Of a stretch of DNA of 64,000 bases, positions 48,591-58,504 are shown piece by piece. Position 1 is the first letter of the stretch; each line of letters starts with the position of its first letter. This DNA is from Steinernema hermaphroditum (Eukaryota > Nematoda > Chromadorea > Rhabditida > Steinernematidae): positions 9,362,001-9,426,000 of the forward strand of contig CM059621.1 in NCBI GenBank assembly GCA_030435675.1, written 5' to 3'. The notes beneath the pieces are model-generated. The model was not told the DNA's origin. It did not search any database and saw only the letters and a list, made by a program, of their open reading frames with translations. The translations under genes and the position numbers were made by a program.

Positions 48591-51500
48591 ATGAATAAGT
48601 GTGTTTGGCTGCAGATTCCCACTGTTTATACCGACGATTTGCGGATGCGAGAGTTCGTAAATCGTTTGAAGATGGATCTCGGCGCGTCCGCCGCCACCAA
48701 CAACAATAACAACGCCGGAGTCCTGGCGGTGATTCCCAGCCCCTTGACCACTCTCTCCGACGACCTGAAGGCCGAGCGGCTGCTCATCGGCAGTGAGGTG
48801 GAGGCACTCCGACAGCTGCACTCCAACATCACCGATGACTTTGACAACCTCGCAAGAATCACATGGATCAGCAGGCACAAGCAGGCAAGTCCTCGTTTTC
48901 CCTTGATGACTTCTTATCTGCTCTTTCTCTTAGCTGATTTTCGACCGTCTTTTGAACTCAGACCCCACAGTGGCGCCGGAGAACTGCTGCCAGTGGTTTA
49001 CGCGCCTGGAGGAAGCCGCGTTCGTCGATGCACACAAACGCCTTGGCTACCACTACGCCACTTTCGTCGCCATCTTCGATATTCTGCGGAATGCGCCGCG
49101 ATCCGTGGCTGAAATTCTGAACACCGCTGAGCAGCTCCCTGTCGGTGTTATTTTCTCTTGACTAACTTCACCTTCTTTCTCTAGGATTCTGAAGAAATAG
49201 CGTGGTTCGTGTACAGCGTTATTTATGGATCTTGCGTTTTTCCCCGTGACGAACGATATGTCCTAGATCTTATGGCACACTTGATCGACATGCAAATGGC
49301 CACTCCTTCTGTTGCTGATCCCCGGCGAGTGCTGCGGCGTGGCAACGTTGCGTTCTGTCGGATATATAAGCTGTTTACAGAGGGATTGCTGCCGTCAAAG
49401 GTAAACTCTGCATTAGAATCGCCTTACGTGACCCGTTTAGGTGTTCTTGACAGCTGCCCTGCACGACCCCATCATGTTTCTTCTTAGCCAAGACGAGCTG
49501 TATCTGGACATCGATCCAGCGAAGTCCGCCTACCACTTCTCTGCCGAGGAAAGAAGAAGACGCTTTGGAGAGGACGAAACTTCGTTCAGCTACCAGCTGA
49601 AACTTGCCGATCATCGTCAAACGATCGTCAAGAAGTTGAAGATTCTTGCCCAGAAGTTTATTGACGGAATTCTGTCGGCTATGTCCTGCTTTCCTTCGTC
49701 ACTTTCATGGCTGGTTCGCCATCTCCACACTGTACTTCTGGAGAGAAAATGCGTTTCGCGTGGCGAAGCCGCTCTTATCTGCATTGATCTCATATTCACC
49801 AACTTTCTGTGCCCGGCTTTGGCGAATCCCGAGGTGTTGGGAATCATTTCCGATACTCCCGTTGGATTCATCGCGAGATTCAATCTTATGCAAATTGGGC
49901 AAATCCTGCAAACACTGGCTTTAAGCCCTTACGAGCAGCCACCAGGCCATCTGGCCGACTTCTACGATCAGTTTGATAAGGCTTCCATGTCCTCTATCGT
50001 TTCGGCCATCCTGGAAGCTGAAATAATATCGTTGGACGACATCATTCCTAACGCCGTTATCGATCCCACGAGAGCCGAGATCTTCGAGAGGAGGGTTTAC
50101 CTCTGCTCCATTCATCAAACTAACGTCATGGTATGTGATTTCTGCCAAGATTGCTCGATCACCACGAATTTCCAGAAGGCCTCTCTCATCCAGAGCAACC
50201 TCTCCGGTATTACCAACTCAGATATCCGCGAGCGGTTAAAGGCTCATGTCACCCGCTTGCCAGAAGGACGCTTTGATGCTATTCTGATGTCATCTGCCAA
50301 TTCCTCTGGCGAAGGATCTCCGATCAGATCGGAAGGATCTCCCAGTAATAGTTCGAGAAGGCTGAAAATGTTCGCGGGAAAAGTGAAGAACGTTGCCGCT
50401 CGGGGACATCAGCGTCTTCTGAATTCCTCGCTGTCAAGGAACTCGATGAACAAGATATCGGAGGAACTGGAAAAAATATCCGTTGAGGAGGACGCCAGCG
50501 TATCTTTCGACATTCCAGAGTTGGAGGTCCGTCATTTGTATATGGTTCTCGTTAATGGAACACTTCAGGTGTTGGTGTTTGAATCGGAGTCGGCTTTGTC
50601 GGCTGATGAACCGCTGGGCCTTCTTTCCGAAGATAAGTTTATGGAGGCATTCGGCAACAAGCGCCATCGGAAGCTGAATGATTCTTCGACGGAAAAGAAG
50701 ACGCGCTTCTTGACCGTGACGACGGAAAGCATTGTGTCCGATAGAACCACGGACGCTGCGAGTGACTGTGATGATGAAGACGGTGCCGACGTGGCAGGGT
50801 CAATCTGCTCCTCGTTGGATGAGGCTGAAGTTCTGCAGAACAACAACATAGAGGATAGTCCCCAAGACATAGCGGACGAAGAAGACATATCCACGCTTCC
50901 CGATGACAATCTCAGTGACGGTCTCAGTGCCCGTGGTTCTCCGAGTGAGTCGGGCAGAGATACTCCGTTCTCGGGAGCTGGATTGGCGAACGATCAGAAC
51001 GGTTTGCAGAAGTTAATAGGGAAATATTATGACAGATTGTTGCAGATGATGATGGGATGAATGTCAGCTCAGTGGTCGGTGGAGAGGAATCCGTAAATCC
51101 GAGAGTGAGCATTCCAAGCATACCCGTCACCGTGCGTCGAGCGAATGCAGCTGAGGGACTGGAGGAGAAGTTTGGGAAGTTCGGAATCCCTTCACAACAG
51201 GAGAACCGGGCCCGTTACCGCGATGAAACCCATTCACTCGTTAGTGACTCTTGGTCCACGGATGTGGTCGCCTCCGACAACGAAGGGCCGAACACTGAAG
51301 CGGTGAACCCCGGAGCCTCCGTGGCTCCAGTGAACGTGTGTCCCAGCTCTGCGCCATCTAACGCCCTCCCTAACGTCGCGACCGCTCAGTTTTCAATCAC
51401 TCGTTCCTTCGTCGATACCAAACGAAAGCTTCGGCTTGTTCTAAGCTCTGTTGGCAAACCTCAGTTCAGCACTTCTTCGAGGTAACTGTTTCGTCCCCTT

Positions 51501-52706
51501 GTTCACGGGCTCACACTTGCTCTTCAGCAAGAAGAGCGATTCCTCGGAAGCCACGGAGCTGAACGACTTCCTGAAGCTTCTTCTAGCTGAGAGTATAAAC
51601 GCTCGTGACAAAACTTTGTGCGCTCAGATCAGGGAGGTTTTAAGGTGCCTTGCTGCGTTCGATAGCAAAAGGTAAGTGGCGACACAAGACGATCGGCTCG
51701 AAGCTTATCGTTTACAGCATTTTGCGGCTTCTTCGATCACTGAAGGACGAACTGCGAAAGCGCACTTCGTACATTCTCTATATGCAGCAGTCAAAGCTCA
51801 CTCTTCTCCAACTTCGATCGCATTTGCAAAGAGCTGTCAACCGCATTGAAAGGTGAGCGGAAGGAACCCAGTCTCATTGGTTTCAATTACGTTTTTAGGG
51901 AACAGTCGTTGACCTCCGAATGCCTTGTGGACGTTTTAGTGCGGTTTTATTTGCAAAAGCGGGAAGTAAACGTGAAACAGTTTGTACTCGAGTTCCAAAC
52001 TGCCAAGGCACAAGATGAGAAGAGTGAACTTGTTGCGAATGCGTTAAGCTCTTTGCGCAGTGGCACCGACCCCATCTGGAAATATGCCAGTTTGGAACGT
52101 ATGCGCTACGCTGAACTTTCTCTGGAACGGTCTCTCATCGCAAACGTTTACATCTCTGCTCTGTATCCAAACGGCGATGCTGATATTTATCGGGATAAGT
52201 GAGTTTCACTGTTACTTTGATATGCGTGACTTTTCTGTTTTTAGTGTTTTCTTCACGTCACTTCAAAAGCTGGCCAGTGTGATCACACCTGACCACCACG
52301 AGCTACGCATCCCGAAAAGGCTTCGGGGCGAGTGCCCCTGGCCTTCAGCTCAATCAGAAATCGGCATTATAAATGCTTACAAATCTGCGAAGGACAAAAT
52401 GGCTTGTGTCGCTCGTTGCTGCGAAACCATCCAGAATCTCATCGTCATCTCTCAGCCTCGTGGAGTGGCTAACGCGGACGACATTATTCCGGTCCTCGTC
52501 TACGTACTAATACAGGTGAGTAGTTTGGGTAATTTGCACTTCATTGACTACTCTTCTTTAAGGCCAATCCTCCGGCGCTGTTGTCAAACATGCAGTACAT
52601 CACCGGATTCCACGCCGGTAGGATGGAAGGAGAAGAAGCCTATTGCTGGACCTTGTTCACCAGTGCTATCGAATTCATGAAAACTCTGCTTCATAAGCAT
52701 TTCTAG
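48591..52706 (+). CDS. rme-6: RasGAP-VPS9 protein, RME-6/GAPVD1 type (Rab5 regulator)
   Basis: Ten exons (48591-48884, 48934-49140, 49185-49400, 49441-51001, 51046-51481, 51528-51671, 51718-51852, 51899-52198, 52245-52515, 52563-52706) give 1235 residues in phase. The N-terminal half is a RasGAP-like domain (RRVLRRGNVAFCRIYKLFTE; DLIFTNFLCPALANPEVLGI). The centre is acidic and Ser-rich. The C-terminus is a VPS9 domain (CPWPSAQSEI, then ADDIIPVLVYVLIQANPPAL, then EEAYCWTLFTSAIEFMKTL). This order defines GAPVD1/RME-6, a Rab5 exchange factor on clathrin-coated vesicles in endocytosis. Exon 1 ends in a GC donor (48885). Bases 50131-50175 form a possible in-frame 45-bp intron. The first ATG is uncertain; 48646 is an alternative. 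Confidence 0.9.
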
Positions 52707-52902
52707 CGCACGGGCAATGCGTTGTTCAAAAAAATCGGTATATATGTTGTATAGATTGCCCAGTAGGTGTCTGACATAATATGGGTATTTTTATAATAAA
52801 GTAATATACAGTACCGTGACTTGCATTTCCACGGTTTGTTCCTTCGACGTGTATTTCATCGAGCGCAGTGCTGTTGCAGAGGACTCTTTCAGGCGCCATC
52901 TC

Positions 52903-53652
52903 ATGACTTTGACCAACAACGACAGTCGCCCTGCAGTACCAGCTGTGAGTTTCTCACCATTAGGCGCGCATCCATCTTTGCTTCTTTAGCACGAGGAACC
53001 GTATCCTGAAGCACTGACCACGAAAAGCTTCCCGAGGCCTGGCAATGGAAGGTTGCCGACCCGAAAGGACATCCAGAGCCGTTTTTTAGAGAGCGCGAGC
53101 CTCCAGAGGATCTCCGAAGTCGAGATTTCGGCCGCCGACGTCGTTGTTGCGAGCTCAAGGGTGCTTATCCAGGCCGTTGTGGACACTTACTTTCGACGCT
53201 ACTTTAGATACTTCTCGCGAATATCATAGAATCGGCGACCCGATTGCGAAGAAGTTATCTGATGGAGGAGAGCGGATACACGCATTCCTACGGGACCACC
53301 GAGGAGTCAATGTGGGTTTTCTCTCTTCCATCCTCTTCACGTTGTTATTTTCAGAAGGGCCTCGATTGGAGCCAACTCGCTAAGAAGCGTGCAGCGTAAC
53401 AAGTCCACTATTTCCGCTCGTGACATCCTAGAAGCCATGCGATTCGACAAGCGTTTGAATTTGAATTCTGTATTACGGAGCATGCTTAAAACTCGCCTAG
53501 AAGCTGTGGAACCTCTGGAGCAGCCCAGAAAGAAACGGAAAAGAGCGGCTCCTCCGTCGACTACAGATTCCAAGCGCAAGGTTCTTGAACAAGCGGGTAA
53601 TGACCAAAACGGGGTAACGAATAGGGCGGATGTGAAATTAGAATTAATTTGA
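52903..53652 (+). CDS. Histone-fold-like nuclear protein
   Basis: Four exons (52903-52944, 52990-53175, 53208-53311, 53355-53652) give 209 residues. The middle resembles a histone fold: EVEISAADVVVASSRVLIQA and IIESATRLRRSYLM, then SIRASIGANSLRSVQRNKST and ISARDILEAMRFDKRLN, where RNKSTISARDILEAM is the loop-2/alpha-3 pattern seen in Dpb3/Dpb4/CHRAC-type proteins. A basic nuclear-localisation cluster (PRKKRKR) follows. It is probably a subunit of a replication, chromatin-remodelling or TAF-type complex; which one I cannot tell. Intron 2 is only 32 bp, but splicing is needed to keep the frame. It lies 196 bp after the RME-6-type gene with a CTTTCAG acceptor near the start, so it may be the downstream gene of an operon. 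Confidence 0.62.
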
Positions 53653-53770
53653 GTGTCGCATCAAACGGGAGTGACAATGTCTGTAACTGTACGGGAAACT
53701 TAATAAATTATAATGTCCTTGCATGATGTATACGGTACTTCACTTCTTCAACGCAAGGACCAGTGTAAAC

Positions 53771-53932
53771 GGTGGCCGTGGCCACCGATGCGTGTGGCCG
53801 TAGTGTAAACGGTGGCCGTGGCGGTGGCCACCGATGTGTGTGGCCGTGCCTGTGGCTGTGGCCACCGATGTGTGTGGCTGTGGCTGTGGCCGTGGCCACC
53901 GATGTGTGTGGCCGTGGTGATTCTCACAGGTG
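53771..53932. repeat. GGTGGCC minisatellite, left
   Basis: Imperfect ~24-36-bp units such as GTGGCCACCGATGTGTGTGG. The inverted counterpart is at 57583-57716. Confidence 0.8.
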
Positions 53933-54059
53933 ATTCTCAAGTGACCAAGTGTATACGTAAGCTCCCAATTTTGTTGTGGTTGCAAAGTGTTCATACATTT
54001 TCCCTAGGATAACGGTCCGACAGATCACTGCCCACCTATCAGGATACCTCAAGTATATA

Positions 54060-55167
54060 CAGGGTGGGCCAAATAAGTTGCAACATTTTTGATTCATTGA
54101 TTTAAGTGGATTTTTAAGAGTTTGAGGAAGTTTGGTTATTATATTCGTGTTCCGCGTCCTATTTTAGCCCTGAATATTTGTTATTAGCTGGTATTCCGCT
54201 GTTATTCCAGAAAAATATGGTATCGGCTGAAGGCCGACTTGCCATCGTTCGGATGCATACGCGCGGAGTCAACAATGCGGGTATCGTAAAAGCCCTCGGA
54301 TTCGAAAGATATGAGGTCAAGCGGATCATTGATCTATGTAAGGAGACAGGACAGATCAAGGACAGGGCCAGGAAGGCAAGAAAGAAAACAGTGCGAACTC
54401 TAGCTGTTCGAGAAGCCATCCGAAAGAAGTTGAACCGGAATCCGAACTGGAGTGCAAGAAAGTTGGCAAAAGAACACGGAATCTCGAGGGCCAGTGTCCG
54501 GCGAATATTAAATGAAGATCTGAAGACATTTCCCTACAAGAAGGTGAAAGGACAAGCGTTAACACCGCAAATGAGAAAGATAAGGCTCCAGAAATGTCGC
54601 GTGATGAAGGCCAGCGCCGCAGGTCCGGAACTGGACCGAATTCTGTTTACGGATGAGAAAAGATTCATCGTCAAACCAGTGCATAATCACCAGAATCATC
54701 GGCGGAGAAGTGCAGAGGAATCGATTGGACCTTCCAGCAGGATGGCGCACCTGCGCACAGCGCAAGAAGTACTCTTGACTGGCTTCGGGCCAATGTTCCG
54801 AAGGTCTGGGACAAAACAATTTGGCCGCCGCATTCGCCGGATTTGGATCCGCTGGATTTTGCTGTGTGGTCAGTCTTGGAGAGCAAGGTTTGCTCTACAA
54901 AATATGCTGCAATCGATTCCCTGAAGAGGGCTCTGGAGCGCGCATGGAAGGAAATTACGCCACAAATGACCGCGTCTATCGTGGGTTCGTTCCGCAAGCG
55001 TCTTCGGACCTGCATCAAGGCGAAGGGAGACCATTTCGAGCATTTATTGTGATAATCTTGTTCGTGAGTGTTGTAGCTGCGATTTGAATATAAACTTGTT
55101 GAATTTGAAGAATGCTACAATGAGCTGTGATAAAATTATAATGTTGCAACTTATCTGGCCCACCCTG
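54060..55167 (+). mobile_element. Tc1/mariner element, decayed
   Basis: Terminal inverted repeat CAGGGTGGGCCAAATAAGTT (right end: AACTTATCTGGCCCACCCTG, one mismatch), flanked by TA. 1.1 kb, with a transposase pseudogene inside. Confidence 0.88.
54217..55052 (+). pseudogene. Tc1/mariner transposase with internal deletion
   Basis: The N-terminal double HTH is intact (RLAIVRMHTRGVNNAGIVKA; NPNWSARKLAKEHGISRASV). The first catalytic Asp is in RILFTDEKRF. Some 60-70 residues before the second Asp are then missing, and the frame shifts. The second Asp (WTFQQDGAPAHS) and third (PPHSPDLDPLDFAVW) are found in another frame, which runs to the stop. The last catalytic residue is Asp, as in mariner rather than Tc1. 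Not functional. Confidence 0.85.
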
Positions 55168-55965
55168 TAGTTTGGCAATTGGGAATCACCGGTGGGAAAC
55201 GGATTTCCAGTTGCTTGGAAAGAATACCGCATCGTTTTTTGATGGACATAGAGCGCATATGGGCAGCTGATTTTTTTTGCACACTTTATATACTCACCTA
55301 GGCCTATCGCTTGCTCCTACTCTCCCGTCGATCTTAGCTTTACATGTTTTACCGTACCCTTGTATGAGAAAGCAAAGTATTGCTAGCATTCATAACTGAA
55401 GCTAGGATAGGATTGAGTGCGAGGAAGCAAACAAATTTAAATATGTTAGAGAAGTGAGAAGAAAAAATATGGGCCGGAGCGGAGTCGAACCTGAACCACA
55501 AAAATGTCCGCCAAGGCACTATCCAGTTCGGCCATGCACCCGTCCTCATCAGCGCTGCCGAAGTCGACTATATTCGTATGGGCCTAACTTTCGATGGGTG
55601 TTTAGGTAGTGAACCTTGATTGAGGGCACGGGATTCGGTGTGCGCGTGACTGCCCACACCAAGCTCTACCACCCCCACCATATCTCATCCCGATCCTCGT
55701 CGGGCACTTGGCAACATTCCCTTGTGAGCACGATGCTGCGCTATAAGACGCATAGTGCCAGGGGCGTCCTTAAGACCGGAGCGGAAACCTGGGGATACGC
55801 GAGACAGGTGATGCTGCGACCTGTAAGCCGGCATTGCCAAAAACTGACAAAAACCAGTACCTCCTTCTACACACCCTGTTTGCAACCTCCTGCCACTGCG
55901 GAGCAGTGGGTTCAAGTTCTGCTCGATGTCTTCGCTCCCTCAACTCGTCCTTCGAAATGTACTGA
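55168..55965. other. Intergenic region with a tRNA-like relic
   Basis: No gene. 55471-55545 on the minus strand has A-box-like TGGCCGAACTGGATAGTGC and B-box-like GGTTCGACTCC with poorly paired stems: a tRNA-like relic. The rest is unassigned. Confidence 0.45.
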
Positions 55966-56738
55966 CAAGGGAACCTCGCGAAGTGATACGCGCCGATCGG
56001 GCTGCGGTGAGGTGGGACGAATAGAGGGTGGGCTGGGGAGTCAAACGCACATAAACTCAGTGGCCCGAAATTAAGGCATGTACCCAAAACATGGCCACGA
56101 AGTTCCAAAAATTCACAGCACTCGATACTAGTACGACCGCAATGGCTGCAAGCGGCATTGCCTGTGTGGTCGAGTGGTAGTGCTGTCGGTTACCAATACA
56201 TAGGGGAGTGGTGGTTCGAACCCCTGCGGGGCCAAAATTGTTTATTTATCATCAATCAACTTTTCTCATATGTTTTACGCGTTACTTTGGTTATTTTCCC
56301 ACAGTCTACCTCCCAAATACAAGAAAACACGATAATTTCCTTTAGAACCGGAAATTATCCATATTCATTAATAACGATGGACATTAATTCTGTTGTGGTA
56401 AAGGTAAATTAAATCAGAGTAATGCGTAAAACATACGAGAAAAGGTGATTGAAGATAAATTAAAAAGTTTTGGACCCGCAGAGGTTCGAACCACCACTCC
56501 CTTATGTATTGGTAACCACAGCACTACCACTCGACCACACAGACAGTGCCTTTTATAGCCATTGCGGTCGTACTAGTATCGAGTGCTGTGAATTTTTGCA
56601 ACTTCGTGGCCATGTTTTGGGTACATGCCTTAATTTCGGGCCGCTGAGTTTATGTGCGTTTGACTCCCCAGCCCTCCCTCTATTCGTCCCACCTCACCGC
56701 AGCCCGATCGGCGCGTATCACTTCGCGAGGTTCCCTTG
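55966..56738. mobile_element. Tc5-like foldback MITE with tRNA-like cores
   Basis: 773 bp, flanked by TGA on both sides (55963-55965 and 56739-56741). Termini CAAGGGAACCTCGCGAAGTG; arms of about 325 bp around a ~115-bp loop. Each arm holds a tRNA-like module (56158-56232 and 56474-56547; B-box GGTTCGAACC). Ends and TNA duplication relate it to the Tc5-like element at 30289-33346, but most of the arm sequence differs. Confidence 0.85.
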
Positions 56739-56868
56739 TGAGTGTCGTTGAACAAATCTTCTTCGCTCACAGAATTTCGATCGCCCCACTCCTTGGGTTC
56801 TACCCATTGAAGTCAGTAGGATGCAGGCACCCGTCTCCAATGCTCGCCTCCTTCCGTTTACTCTTAAT

Positions 56869-57399
56869 AAACCCGGCTGCGTGCGAATTCGCGCCCTCCA
56901 GGTACTAAAAGCCAATTAGCCTGTAGCCCTGCGGGCGGCAAGATTGGCGCTCATGCAAAAAGCTGAAGTTGGGGCCTAAAACTGTAGCCCTGCGGGCGGC
57001 GAGAAACCATAGCCCTGCGGGCGGCAAGACACCAATAGCCCTGCGGGCGGCAAGATTGGCGCTCATGTAATGGCTAAAGTGGGCGAAAAAATTGTAAAGT
57101 TTCAGGAAACTCGAACCGAAAACACTGCTGGTTACAAAATAGACAAAAAATCACTCAAAAACAGCAAAAAAACTCAAAGCCTAGCATCACCAGAGAGATA
57201 GTGGAAGTAGAGCACTACCATCTCAACTGTCTGTGTGGCTCATTGCGAACGTTCTCTGTTTGTAAGCGGGCGGTGTCGGGTTCGGTTCCCCTCGGGGTCC
57301 TTATTTTGTGTGGGTGTTTCCGCCGTGCGCACGGAAAAACACACACACACACACACACTCACACACAGACCAACGGACCCGTCGGTTCTCCATTTATAT
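56869..57399 (+). mobile_element. SINE-like repeat, copy 2
   Basis: Flanked by a 12-bp duplication TTTACTCTTAAT (56857-56868 and 57400-57411), as expected for LINE-driven retroposition. Same family as 32035-32445 with extra copies of TAGCCCTGCGGGCGGCAAG near the start. It contains a tRNA-like B-box (GGTTCGGTTCCCC) and ends in (AC)n plus an A/T tail. Confidence 0.75.
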
Positions 57400-57582
57400 T
57401 TTACTCTTAATGTGCTTTCTTTTTTTTTTCTTTTTTACATTATATTTTTAGATTCTCGGTGTCAATTTCCGCTTGGCCGGTGCCACCATAAAAAACCCTC
57501 AGCACTTCACCTGCGTTACTCCCTATGCGGGTCGTTGGCTCTTCTATGATGACATGCATCACCCACCTTTACGAATAATACA

Positions 57583-57716
57583 CATCGGTGGCCACCGCCA
57601 CAGCCACGGCCACCGTTTACACCGCGGACCACCCACATCGGTGGCCACAGCCACAGGCACGGCCACACACATCAGTGGCCACGGCCACGGCCACCGTTTA
57701 CACCACGGCCACTGTT
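57583..57716. repeat. GGTGGCC minisatellite, right (inverted)
   Basis: CACATCGGTGGCCACAGCCAC-type units, the inverse of 53771-53932. Both arrays include GTGTAAACGGTGGCCGTGG or its complement. Confidence 0.8.
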
Positions 57717-58304
57717 GTAGTGAATCCTGCTGCCCTCAGGGTGTTCGTGCCGGGACCACCCATATAGTTCTTACAATTTGCGTCAAGCGCTTCCAGTAAA
57801 TCCTGCTGCCAGTGAATTGGTCGCAGTTCCTTCGAGGCTAGGCATAACGCCGACTTGTTAACTTGACACTCATGGCAGTGTTCGATGTAGTGGTGCACGT
57901 CTTTGTATATTCCACTCCAAAAATATCTAAGGTCTACGTTTTTGTTAGCGCTTAATGGTCTTTGTTACCTCTTGCTTAGAGACTAATGGTAGCATCTCGC
58001 CCCGCATGGCACAACTCTTTATGAACGCTATCAATGGCATCGCGAACCTCTGTCGCCATAAGCACCCTTCGCTTTATGTTATCTCCTGTAAATGAAAAGG
58101 AGAAAGTTCGAAGATTATATGTCTAAGGCTCCCACCCTCTTTCAGAACCAAATGATCGCCGTTAATAAGGAATTTGTCCGCCTTTCGCTTCAGGGTTTGG
58201 CGAGGCCCCTTTCCTTCCTTTGGATTGGTACCCGTCTTTAAGAACTCGTAAATTTCAGCGTGATCCTGCTCCGCCATGCCTCCATACTGATGGGCCGTAG
58301 TCAT
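57698..58304 (-). pseudogene. Integrase zinc-binding (H2C2) relic
   Basis: The minus strand reads KRKADKFLINGDHLVLKEGG, then VRDAIDSVHKELCHAGRDAT, and after a frame break RYFWSGIYKDVHHYIEHCHE followed by CQVNK. This is the His-His-Cys-Cys zinc-binding module before the integrase core of LTR retrotransposons and Ginger-type transposons. No catalytic core remains. Stops and frameshifts lie around 57940-57990. Confidence 0.6.
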
Positions 58305-58504
58305 AGTAAGAATTTATGTCTGTAATCATCAATCACGTAAAGATACGGTAACGACACAGAATATCCTAACAACAAGATTTTCGAAGATGGATGCTGAACT
58401 CCTCTATCCCCATGCCTATACTAGGCGAACCCCACACAGATTTAGAGCTTTCACCATGGATAAATCATATATATGATTAAACATTTTATGAATTTACGAA
58501 TTTT

